Shown here: piece after piece, positions 21,744 through 32,149 of the stretch
Layout of the letters: every line of letters starts with the position of its first letter
Position numbering within the stretch: the stretch's first letter is position 1
Source of the DNA: Tetrapyrgos nigripes
Lineage: Eukaryota; Basidiomycota; Agaricomycetes; Agaricales; Campanellaceae
Length of the DNA stretch: 64,000 nucleotides
Assembly: GCA_013368315.1 (NCBI GenBank)
Contig: JAACJM010000119.1
Coordinates: forward strand, 1 to 64,000
Direction of reading: 5' to 3'
Translations under genes and position numbers: made by a program
The notes under the pieces: model-generated
Seen by the model: only the letters and a program-made list of their open reading frames with translations
The model's database searches: none
What the model was told of the DNA's origin: nothing

Positions 21744-23581
21744 ATCCAGGTGGGTTTCAACCCTATCTATGACACGGATATGAGAGACACGGTACGCTTC
21801 ATTGAGACCAACACGATCAAAAACTACATGGACAAGCTCCGCATCCCTTTGCCAGACGGTACTGCCGTGGAAGCATTCGCAATACCTTGTCAGTGTCTCG
21901 TTCTATTTGTCCGGCTCTTATCAGACTAAAAATGTCAGTAGATCCCCTCGGTGTCTTGAAAGAGGGTCAGATCTACTACAAGCCCTCCAATTTTATCAAG
22001 AACACTGCGACAGGGTCGCGTATCGAAGTCTTGGAGGGAGAAGTACTGGTAGGTTAGGCTATCATCACAGCGGCGAGTCTGGCATAGATTGGCAGGTAGC
22101 ATCGATGGTTTTGAATTTCTTACATAGTATTAACCTTTTTGACCAGTTACCCCATCCGTTTACCTTCAGATATCCAGAAGGTCTGTGGGTGCTTGTCTTG
22201 TGGGTGCTTGTCTAGCTGGACTTCCTGAGCTCATGTCTTTCCACGTTACTGCAGTCGACATACCGGCTTTGAAAAGATGGGTTGATGTTGTGATTGTTCC
22301 AACGGTGCCAGTCACAGACGTACCACGATTACGAGAAGTGAGCTTCATGAACATGCTTAGCGGCGGAGGTGAGTTTTCCTAATGTCATGGTGCTTCATTA
22401 ACCTAACTAACAATCTTCATCAGATATGGATGGCGGTAATTCTCTTCTCTGACTTATCACCTGGCGACGTTTGCTGATTTGCGTCATAGATACCGTTTTC
22501 TTGATCTGGAATCAGGATGTCACTGTGCCGTTTCAAAGAACATCCCTCATTTTACGATTTCAAACGACAGGTCGAGCGAGTTCTGCAGTTTACAAGCCGT
22601 CTCGCCGATCTTCCAATCGAAGAACGTCAGAGAGCCTTTCAGCAGACTTATCTGGCTGGCATGGCACACGTCGACGTCGGTCTTTATTCCGCGTTTCATG
22701 ATGCCGCTGTCTGGGTTCATGGTTACGATTCGCAAGCTGCGACTCGGCTTGCGTACAAGTATGTGTCCATTTGTGCGCAGCTTTGACAACATGTTGACAA
22801 TCTTCAGGTTCAATTATGTCCTGGACAGTCCTAAAACCGGTCTCCGACTTAGGGAAGAAGTCTATGTCAAGGGCATGCAGAGGTACTTCAGAGAAAAACC
22901 TTCGAGCAATTGGACCCCGCAGGAACGGTTAGACAAACACCCCGATGACACCAAAAGGGCAAGCTCATCATCGACCTACTCGCCAAGGCGGGAGAAGACC
23001 TAGGCGACCGCTATCTCCACGAATTCGATGTCAACAACGGTCTTCTCCCAGAGCACATTGCCAACAAAACCACCCGACCAGACCAGGACCTAAAGAAACC
23101 GTGGAAGGACGCGCAAGATTTGGTCCAGAACTACTCCTCCGATAATCTGCCTGAAGCCAAACGAGACGTGATTCGTGCTGCTCTGAAGGCCGAGCTTGAT
23201 CTTGTGACAGAGCATGTTCAGAAATCTTACGATGAGTTTCGTCGGGGTGCAGCGAGTTCTTCATCTTCCAACAATGTCTACGATCAGCCTACAAAAAAGC
23301 GCAGTGGAAAGGCTCCTCGAAGAGACTGCATGAGCTTTGCGAAGCAGGAATATGCAAAGCACATCTCTGGAATCTCTTTACTCTCCGAAAAGGTCGAGAG
23401 GATGAAGGCCTCGTATGCATACCATAAGAGCGAAAAATTCGGAAATTGCGTGGGTTTTAAGCAGCTTTGTGCCATCAAGGCTGATGCTTCGGCTCAAGGC
23501 AGCGCACCTACACCCATGTTTGATGTGACCAGGTCTATGACCAGCGGATGTCGGCGTCTGTATCAACATTCCCCAGCGTAG
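21744..23581 (+). pseudogene. QDE-1-type RNA-dependent RNA polymerase, C-terminal half, frameshifted
   Basis: Recognised from DPLGVLKEGQIYYKPSNF, then a TAVDIPALKRWVDVVIVP block, the catalytic SGGDMDGD core (usually DLDGD), and the downstream FNYVLDSPKTGLRL block. These are hallmarks of cellular RdRPs that make double-stranded RNA for RNA silencing. The catalytic core is split by introns 22369-22423 and 22436-22489, leaving a 12-nt exon (22424-22435). Two 1-nt frameshifts are visible: near 22530 (an extra T in cgtttc) and near 22958 (one A short in ccaaaagg). The usual NPxxxxGD block is replaced by a short duplication of gtgggtgcttgtct (around 22186-22213). The N-terminal half is missing; array 2 and a MITE lie there instead. 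The gene ends in TAG at 23581. Confidence 0.75.
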
Positions 23582-23830
23582 TTATTTTCATCCTCCACCC
23601 ATCTACATATGTGACTCCCGATTCTTCTTGGTTTTCTATGTGTAGTACATCATCTTCGAGGTTTCTCTTGGTGCTATCTCGTATCATCTTGTATTCTGTG
23701 TTCTTAGGACCCTTCTTGTATCTAGCTCTTCAGCATGTTTGCATTTAGTGTAACCGTACGCGTGCGAGAGTAGCAGGTGATCCTAAATTTTTCCTTTCGG
23801 TTCGAGGATTGCAAGTAGGACAGAGCCTAC

Positions 23831-26087
23831 ATGACGAGCTCCATCCTGAGGAAGACTCTAGCCAATGCTTTGACCAGCCGTTCGTTAGTATTATCTTCCA
23901 GGTCCACTAATGGTAAGCAACGCCGTCCTTCGTCGTACTTAACACCTCTAACGCGTCCCCACTCAGTCTTCACTCCCGTCTCTTATTCTCGTTTCCCCGT
24001 TGCACGAATTTATTCTGCCGCTGCCACTGCCGTACAACAGACCGAATCCACCTCTTTCAATCACCAGCAATTCTCTTCGTTGAAGGGCGCTGTTTCGGAT
24101 GACCTCGTCACAGCCCTTGTAGACCGGCCCTTCAACCTCACAACAATGACACTCGTTCAAGAAGAAGTGCTTTCTCTTCTTCCAGCACTTGCGGATCCCT
24201 ATGATACCAGCAAAAAGACCACCCGTGACCTTTTGGTACGGGCCAAGACTGGGACTGGGAAAACCGTGGCTTTCCTCTTACCCGCCATCGAAGCTCGGCT
24301 CAGTGCATCAAGGAAGCAGAAGAAAAAGCTGTCAGGGATTCTGGTCTTCCCGGCGACAAGAATTTGAGACGACATGCAGAACTCAAGTATGCGCGTGAGA
24401 CCGTCGGAGCACTTATCATCAGTCCTACCCGTGAACTCGCCACTCAGATTGCCAACGAAGCCCTTCGTCTGACGTCTCGTCCTGGAAGACCTGTAGAGGT
24501 TAGACTCTTAACCGGTGGTACCAATAAAAGGCCGCAAATGAAGGGTTGGATGACAGGAAGACGGGACATCGTGGTGGCTACTACTGGTCGTCTGCGGAAC
24601 TTCATGATGTCTGAACCGGATGTGAAACGTGGAATAGCTATGGCTCAACAAGTGCGTTGAGATACTTTGTTAATACGTTCTCTTGACTCACAAGCTTGCG
24701 CAGTTGATCCTGAATGAAGCTGACACCTTACTCAACATGGGTTTCCGGGAGGATATAGAAGCAATCCAACAGCAGATCCCCCCCAGTCCTGAGCGTCAGA
24801 CCTTCCTCTTCTCTGCTACTGTCTCTCCCCAGATTCGTTCTGTCGCTCAATCTGTGCTTGACCAGAACTTCAAGTACATCGATTGTGTTAGAACTGGAGA
24901 CTCCCCAGTCCATGCACATGTCCCCAATATCACACCGTAGTCGCTTCGGCTTCTCAACAAATTCCTCATGTCATCCGTTTGATTCCCCATGATCAATTTG
25001 TCAACGCTGGAAAGTCGAAGATTGTTCTTTTCTGCCCCACCACCAGGTCGACCCAACTTTTTCCCACCATCTTGCGAAGGGTCGCTCGCAGACTCCTTCC
25101 GGCTAGGGAGACCAACGTCTTGGAGATTCATTCCAGGAAGACCCAGGAAGGACGTGATGTAACATCCAGGGAGTTCAGATCGGATAAGTCTGGGGCTAGC
25201 ATTCTCGTAACTTCTGGCGTCTCTGCGCGTGGTGTAGATTATCCCAACGTCTCCCGCGTTCTTCAAGTCGGATGCCCCGCTGGCACGGATCAATACATTC
25301 ACCGTATTGGGCGTACTGGTCGTGGAGGAGCGTCTGTTGCTGGCCGTGCAGACCTCGTTTTACTGCCTTCGGAAATTGGTTCCGTCACGTGGGGGCTTAA
25401 CAACATCCCTACCAAACCTGTGACAACGACTGACCTCGAGCAGCAGCTCATTGATGCTGCTAAGCAGTTCGACGAAGATCCAGAGTCTGTTGCTAAGAAC
25501 AGTCGTTCTTCATACAGACATCCATACTCTCCTCTCCTTCCACAGATCAACGACATCCGAGACCGCATGATCGAGGACCGCATTCTCTGGGCTATTACCT
25601 AGGAAGGTCCGGAGATTTGCGCATTTCAAAGGACACTATAGTGGAGGGTTGCAAGACCTGGTCTGTTGAGCCACTTGGGCTAGTCGACTTATTCACTGGT
25701 CTTTACGGAATCTCAGGATTCCGTGCATCGACTGAATCGTCGCCTACGAATGGTTCACATCCTCCTAATTCGTTCACTGTTTCGCCGACGAGTGCTACTG
25801 GCGCTAGTGGGGCTTCACCTTCTTCAGCTGGACTCCAGAGTAGTACTACAAAAGCGAATGGCAAAACTGCAGACGCACACCAAGGCACAGGCGTAGATAT
25901 CTTAACATCACCCTCAACCTGTTTCGGTCCGTCCACGCCTGTTGATCTGTTTAGGTTACATCCAGAACCTAATTCAGGGTGCCAAGACACATGGTATTGC
26001 AACTGGTCGCTAGTCGCTAGTGCTTCTGACCGTCGGATGTTCTGCTTCAGGCTCCAGTCGTCGGTTGAGTCCTCCCACGTCATCTAG
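23831..26087 (+). pseudogene. Mss116-type mitochondrial DEAD-box RNA helicase with frameshifts
   Basis: The N-terminus is Ser/Arg-rich without acidic residues (MTSSILRKTLANALTSRSL), like a mitochondrial presequence. Motifs in order: AKTGTGKT (I), SPTRELATQI (Ia), LTGGT, TTGRL, NEAD (II), FSAT (III), VTSGVSARGVDYPNV (V) and HRIGRTGRGG (VI). One intron follows AMAQQ (donor near 24655, acceptor near 24703). Three frameshifts break the frame: about 24296-24310, about 24926 (one C short) and about 25575, after which GYYLGRSGDLRISK resumes the family C-terminal region to about 25690. The remainder to 26087 is Ser/Thr-rich and not family-like. Motif II has Asn in place of the first Asp, which should abolish ATP hydrolysis. 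It is either a pseudogene or a gene with sequence errors plus one real substitution. Confidence 0.8.
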
Positions 26088-26410
26088 TGCTGCCGCTAGC
26101 CGGCTGCAGATCCCCGTAGTCGTTGTCGGAATCGGGGAATGGTCTTTAGATCGTTGAGCTGGGTTCTGTTCGGATTTGTTGGAGGCTCCAGCGCAGTCTT
26201 AACTGTTTTAGGCGGTTTTGTTCGTCAGAAGAGGATACCAACTCAACGCATCACCTTCCTCTATGTCCATAGATTGTTCTTCTTGCATTCTTCCGTAATT
26301 ATCGTGTAGTAGAAGCTGCAAGAACATACGCTGATATGCCTACCGTGACAGTAGAGTCACATCGTGACACCGACGTATCGCAAGCCACTCGATTTTCTTT
26401 AAATTTCCTG

Positions 26411-27139
26411 GAAAAGTAATACATCAAGAACGCGTGGCGAAATGGTAGAGACGCATCCATGCTTTCACTTGACATAGAAGGGGCTTTGCCGAACGCTTGC
26501 ATACAACCTTTGGAAGCGAAGGATCCCAGAGCGCACGGTGCAACTCATAGGGGTAATACTAGAGGGGCGACGAACACGGTTGAAGTTCGGTGATTACACC
26601 TCAGACCTATTCCAGCTTGTGAATGGGATAGACCAGGGGGATCCGCTATCTATGATACTCTACCTCTTCTGCAACACTGACTTCTTCGATCTGACTGCTC
26701 TCCGTGACTATGTTCTCTCAGTTGGCTTCGTTGACGACAAAAACATTGTTGTCGACATGGGCACAGTGGCAGAGAACGTTCAGGCACTCAAGATGTTCAT
26801 GGACCAGAACGATGGGTTCGCATGAGCCTACTCACATCACTGCAAGTTTGTTCTCGACAAGCTGATTGTGCACAGCTTGTTTTTTTCTCTGTTCAGAACT
26901 CTTCGGGGGTCTGGACCTGGTCGAAACTCTCCCTTACCCAAACGATCACCCAGCCGGTACAGGATGCCTCAAACCCTCAAGCGAAGGGTGGCCGACTGAA
27001 CGATCCCTGTGAGGTCGGACTACAGGGGGAATTGGATCCGTCTGTAGGGCCAGTCGGGGCCCGAGGGGCGAGAAGAAGGATGGGAAGATGTGCACCGTAG
27101 GGTAGTCCCTGTAGCACAATAAATCTGATTAAAAAAAAA
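26411..27139 (+). mobile_element. Non-LTR retrotransposon 3' fragment (RT palm remnants and poly(A))
   Basis: SMLSLDIEGALPNACIQ (motif A, near 26458) and, in a shifted frame, GIDQGDPLSMILYLFCNTDFF (motif B) and VGFVDDKNIVVD (motif C) identify LINE reverse transcriptase. Beyond 26830 nothing is coding, and the piece ends in an A11 tract (27129-27139) preceded by aataaatc. It is 5'-truncated and frameshifted. Confidence 0.75.
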
Positions 27140-27274
27140 AAGTGTCCCGAACCAACCCAAATGTGACGGTCAATTGCTCGACGCCGCCGCAATTCAGTGC
27201 ACACACAATGACATCGTTTCTCACAGCTTTCTTTTCTTCACTCACCTCCAAATCCACCTTCCCCTTTGCACCTA

Positions 27275-27497
27275 ATGGCCATGGATCAGTATGATTTCCT
27301 TTGGAATTTGATCATTTTCTGTGTGGGGATCTTTCTCTGTGGGACACTCTGGTTGAAGCAGAGGGAGGTGCACAGGTGAGTACTTTGGTTCTCTTCTTAT
27401 TTTTGCCAAATTTCCTGATCTCTAACCTTTATTCTTTACTCCTAGATTACAAATGGATCTCCAGAAGGCCCAAGAAACCATCCAAAACCTCTGGTGA
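27275..27497 (+). CDS. 50-aa single-pass membrane microprotein
   Basis: ATG 27275 (MAMDQYDFLWN) leads into a strong membrane helix (LIIFCVGIFLCGTLWL). A basic stop-transfer KQREVHR follows, and after a phase-2 intron (GTGAGTACTT to CTCCTAG) a short amphipathic helix (LQMDLQKAQETIQNLW) ends at TGA 27497. The splice joins exactly in frame. The function is unknown; a tail-anchored scaffold or remnant of a larger family is possible. It lies just beyond the LINE poly(A) tract. Confidence 0.5.
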
Positions 27498-27779
27498 CTA
27501 GCCAGTTATGATCAACCCAACATGCGTCCTAACCCTTCCACTCCCTCTCCTAGTCGCGGACGCGACAGCATAGGACTCGATTCCGAAACCGTCTAAAGTC
27601 TATGTGAAGACAGTGAGTAGTGTCTAAAGTCCATGTGAAGACGGTGAGGAAAATACTGATGCTTTTCAGATTGTTACTTCTTGGACCTGCATATGTGCAG
27701 ACGTTTATTTAACGGGACCTGAGCGCAAACGCGTCTGGCGACCCCAAACGCCGGGAGTGTACGAACGTTGAGTTGGATG

Positions 27780-28432
27780 TACAAGCATGATATTGATGGA
27801 AACTGTGCTCACTGTTTCGAGATCTCCTGTTTATCGATGTGCAAGTATGTCCTATTATCAAGACTGGAGCCCAATCCCTCACTCGTCGGCCGCATGCGCC
27901 CGGCTGTAGATGTCATGAAAGCGACGGTTCAACATGCTGTACATGCTGGGGTATCAAATCTACAGGTCACTGATGCTCGGGGGTTACCTTGTAGAGGCCG
28001 TCAGGAAGAACAAACGGAACGATGTCCTCGCAGCTGCCGGCCGGTACGTAACTATTTCTGTGCCGACCTCATGTACGAAAGTGCGTTGCGAGAAGTTGAT
28101 GAGGAGAGTTATGTGGATATGTGTGTATGAGAGGGAATACACCGTGTATACCTTGTTCCGCGCGACGAGACCAGGCTGCCTTCAAGGTGAAGAGCCTTCT
28201 GAAGGGACCGAGTATGATAGTGAGTGGCTACCCTTCTTCTTTGACTTCCAATTACTAAGGTGTTGGACGTCAAGAACTCATTTCACTGTTGCAACACGAG
28301 ATATGCGAGCAGAAAGCAGTTGTCCTCACTGAGAGAGCTTGAAGAGAGGTTGGCTCATCTTGTTGAGGTTGAGAAAAGGTTGACGCAGGTAGAGGCCGAG
28401 TTGACTCAGGAGAAGGCGTTGAGGGAGAGATA
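27780..28432 (+). other. Possible second small membrane/coiled-coil gene
   Basis: A frame around 27934-28045 (YRSLMLGGYLVEAVRKNKRND) ends at a GTACGT donor. Near 28330-28430 a frame encodes a classic heptad helix (LRELEERLAHLVEVEKRLTQ) ending in TAA. The layout matches the microprotein at 27275 in outline (hydrophobic helix, basic segment, coiled coil), but I could not close a single splice model. Confidence 0.3.
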
Positions 28433-29031
28433 AGAGAGCACTAGGCAGAAGCTCGTGAAGCGTATGATGAGGAGTTTAGAAAAGTAGGTGAAGAGTTGAG
28501 GGGGGCGTGGGGTGAGTTAGACGAGGCGAAGGAGAAGGGAAGTGTTAAGGGAGAAATTTTGTTGCCAAGTAGGTCAAACGCGTTGACCTGACCTCAATAC
28601 AATAATTGTACGGATTTGGATCTCCAGAACCGAAAATTCTACACATATTTGTGAACGAAGTCAAAGCCTGGGCACTAGAGGGCACTGATGTCGAATACTG
28701 TGCTTGGGCGCACGATTGATATGGCGATAGACATCGGTTTGACCAGAAAAGGGTATATCTTACATATCGTCCTATACTGTGCTTTAGTGCGCTTCAAGTT
28801 CGTGGCGCAGAGTTTTATCTGGTGGTCTCTTTCACGATACGCGGTTGGATATTCATGGCGAGTTGAGTTGTTCTCGCTATTAGCCATTCTGATCTTGTAG
28901 TCTAATGTCACCTCTCTAGTTTAACCGACGAGCCTGTATTCATTATGCTTACATTGCCTCTATTGCGCCAGACGCGACTTTCTCGCTGCTAACCAAAACA
29001 CATCTAATTCTCTATTCTAAAATCCTCTGCC
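28433..29031. other. No supported gene
   Basis: A purine-rich stretch (28440-28560) and short frames on both strands; no motif recognised. Confidence 0.5.
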
Positions 29032-29587
29032 ATGGACCTACGTTCTCGTGGATTTCAATCGTCGTCTTCGTTTCTGAAATTTAAATCATCCTCCAAATCA
29101 CGAGTTGACCTCCAAAAACGCAAGCGGCGTCGAAAGACATGCTTGAAAGATGGGATTTTGTACGCGTTCCGGTTGGGAAAGTCAAAAGTGTTCAAAATCG
29201 GTCGTACGATGCAAGACGAGACACGACGTCTTGACCAGTGGTGTCGTAAATGTGCAGGACGGAAGTACAGGCGAGCTACTAGGGAACGGTGCAGAGGAGA
29301 TAAGTTAGTCGCAGCAGGTGTGCACGTTGGTCAATTCTCAATGTACTCACTAACATAGTGCGACAGAGAAGCAAGTACACCTCTCCTTGCGACAATATCG
29401 TGTACTGCCAATGCCCTGTCCATATTGTCTGTATTCCAACGCTCGGGTCTTGTTCTTGGATGCTAATCATTTGGCAGGCATAGGAGGTGACAGACACCAA
29501 GAACTGTTCGATTTGTCAACTTTTGCTCGACCTCTGGTGATGGTCAAGAAAGCTCTTAAGGACGGTATTCGAAGTGTCAACGGATAA
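29032..29587 (+). CDS. MUG113 / T5orf172-type GIY-YIG-like protein (149 aa)
   Basis: Exons 29032-29303, 29359-29426 and 29478-29587 give 450 nt in frame. The N-terminus is basic. The family core reads GILYAFRLGKSKVFKIGRT followed by DQWCRKCAG, matching the GxxYxFxx...KIGRT signature of the T5orf172/MUG113 family, a GIY-YIG nuclease relative. A CPYC pair followed by GGDRHQELF forms the usual C-terminal Cys/His element. Intron 2 has the weaker donor GTCTGT. In agarics this family is strongly expanded with unknown role. The gene appears intact. Confidence 0.75.
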
Positions 29588-29993
29588 ATGTACACAACGC
29601 AGCACTACTTACCCTCAGTCTTGACTTGCTTCTGGTTTCAATAATTGTACAGTTATCATGAACGTATGTAATACATGGCGACGCTCTACTACCTTACTCT
29701 CAGTCAAGATTCGTACCCGATATTCATTTTCACAAGATTTGGGGTCACTTGTTCGACATACTGGTTCTTTGATTTGGTTTTCTCCATACCCTTGGGTTCA
29801 AACACCATCTTTCCTCTCAAATCCTCGTAAAACTCTGGACTCAAACCCGCCTTCTCTCGATCCTCTGCATTAAACGGACCCTTAACGTCACCTCTTCCCT
29901 AAACGCTTTCGCAAAATTCCGGCAAGAGTTTCTTACCTTCTCGACGTCCTCGACGATGCCCTCCCTCAGAATGCGAGGGAACGAGTCACATGA

Positions 29994-31531
29994 CCCGTTC
30001 CCTTCGAAACTCCTCCTACAACGCCCTCCAACCTATCAATCACTCCACTGGTTACTTCCACAGCTGCAGGTGAGACATAACCCACCAACCAATCATATTT
30101 TTTTGCTTATTAATTCTCTTAGCACCAATTACTGCTGCGCCTCATAAAACCATCAGTACGTCTAACATTCTCTCTCTCATATCTCTATAACTTGGCTTAT
30201 ATCTACTGTCATGACTCATAGAACCTATCTATCGTGCTATTGCACACGTCAACAACGATCCGAAGGCTCCTCCCGTTGCATTCCGCGAGTTGTCCACCAA
30301 GTTCGTCAATAACGGCAACTTCATCTCCTCCAACAGCAATGGCTCCATTCGTACCTTCGCTATCGTCGCTACGCTCGCTGGTAATCAACTCGACCGTACC
30401 AGCGGTCACTACAATATATCCAGTGAAAACTACGATGTATGTAATTGTCTCACTTTTTTGTACACGACACTAATTTCTCACTGTAGATCAACCTCTCGGA
30501 TCTGAAGCGAGCTTTAGCTCGCTTCACTCTCCTACAGCTCCCGCTTGAAGAATCAATCACCGATGAAGAACGAGACATTGCCAACGTCGCACGCGAAAAT
30601 TATCAACGATGCGCTAGCCAGCTTCTTTTCTTTTGGACTGCGAAGACCAATGTCAACCCTTCACACGGTTAGTACACAACCTCTCTTATAAACGATTGTT
30701 ACTGATTACATTGTCGTCAGGCTTTTACTGGGGCTGGAACAGTCCTAACTCTCCCGCATCAGTCTTTGATCATATGGTTCATACCGAGCCACTCTTCCGC
30801 AACGTCCCGACTGAAACATCGATCAGTCTCGCCAACATCGAAAAATATGGCTCTCTTCAAGCCTACCAAAACAGTCGTAAGTTTAGCCGTCAGTTCAACT
30901 AACCATTCTCTGATTTCGTTGTACAGCGGAAGCTGCGAATGAACGAATTGCGAAATATGAGCCTCAGCGTGACCAACCTCCACCAGGTAAGCTTGCTTCA
31001 ATGTTTGATTTATCATCAAAGTTAATAATCACCACTACAGATGGTGGAAGGTACAAACTCGCTCAACTCGACGACCCACAGAACAAGCTTCACGACCTCG
31101 CTACCATGTTTGACCTCACCGAAGTGGAACTCAACTTGCCAAACTTCTTCGACGCTGAATCTGTCCGTATCAATCCTGTCAACTACTCGGTTGTCCTTGA
31201 ACCAGGTACCCCCGTCTTCGTCGAATTTACTTGCAAAGTGTAAGTCTGTAATCTCTCTTCCTTCGACTTCAACCTCACTGCCTACAGCATCACTAAACCG
31301 CGTGCGATTGGTCACGCAACTGTCAAACGACTCGTCGTCTTACCAACTACCGAACAACAGCTCACAACCTTCCTCCAAAACCATTTCGCTCAATCTCAAT
31401 CTCCAGCTTCCACTCCACGCAAACGAGCCACTACCTCTATTTCTTCGCCTGCAGCTGCTGGTCCCTCCTCCATGCTTGCTGCACCTCGCGCTGCATCCGT
31501 TTCTCCAACCAAAAAGACCAAAGCCGAGTAA
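29994..31531 (+). CDS. Multi-exon agaric hypothetical protein, 5' end unresolved
   Basis: Exons up to 30069, then 30123-30155, 30222-30436, 30487-30667, 30721-30876, 30927-30986, 31041-31239 and 31288-31531 all join in phase to TAA. The first part is Pro/Thr/Ser-rich, followed by a globular core (PIYRAIAHVNNDPKAPPVAF; RCASQLLFFWTAKTNV; GFYWGWN) and a Ser/Pro/Lys tail ending SPTKKTKAE, which could carry a nuclear signal. No catalytic motif is recognised. In the reading phase there is a TGA at 29991 and no ATG after it, so the start lies upstream behind a frameshift or an exon I could not place. Confidence 0.6.
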
Positions 31532-31567
31532 CTCCACAATATGATCATCATTTCTTTCCTAGTGTAC

Positions 31568-31730
31568 TTGTATTCAGGGAGGTTAGCTACATGCGGCTAA
31601 CCCCTTCGTTTCTTTTCTCTATTCAGGGAGGTGGGCGGGTGTACTATATGTACATAACCAGTTTCGGCCAACCGTTTCATTTCTTTTCACAACTGTACTC
31701 GTATTCAGGGAGGTGGGCGGGTGTATCATA
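31568..31730 (+). repeat. Imperfect tandem repeat in the 3' flank
   Basis: Three copies of attcagggaggtgggcgggt-like sequence (31569, 31620, 31694), the last two almost identical and followed by an ATATGTAC-like string. Confidence 0.75.
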
Positions 31731-31934
31731 TGTACTCAGATCAATAAAAAATCCTTTTCTCCTTTCATTACTTCGAATCGGGGATGCTGCGCCAGCAGCG
31801 CTAAGATCCTTTAGTCTACGATTAGTTTGAATAGTATTTCTCGTTTTCCTGTTTTTGTACATGAACATATTGTATCACTATAAAATATATTTCTACCGCA
31901 TGTATGGCGCGTGGCCGGCGGGATCGCCGGGATT

Positions 31935-32149
31935 CCTTAGGATTGATCTTGCTCTTCTCACTATGATCTCAGACTCTTCTCAGTGAGAAGAGTCACGCTC
32001 TTCTCATTGAGTACCGGGCCGAGAAGATTTTGAGATTATTTCAAATCTTCTCAAACTCTTCTCAGTGTTTTTTTTTCTTGGTGGATTTCAAATATTCTCA
32101 CGATCTTCTCAGGCTCTTCTCATTGATAAGAGCTACCTATGCCCGCAGT
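31935..32149. mobile_element. MITE fragment ending in ctatgcccgcagtg
   Basis: The right end ctatgcccgcagtg (32136-32149) matches the terminal repeat of the MITE at 21324, and the hAT reading frame stops exactly where it enters it. The interior is built of cttctca motifs, including the perfect hairpin gactcttctca / tgagaagagtc at about 31969-31991. I could not find the matching left end, so the copy is truncated or strongly diverged on that side. Confidence 0.55.

Noticed and set aside
26430..26460. tRNA-like start (gcgtggcgaaatggtagagacgc)
   Set aside because: No acceptor stem or T-arm follows, and the bases encode the LINE RT stretch before motif A.
31975..31991. Hairpin gactcttctca / tgagaagagtc as a transcription terminator
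   Set aside because: Intrinsic terminators are not expected in a fungal nuclear genome; it is part of a MITE interior with many cttctca copies.
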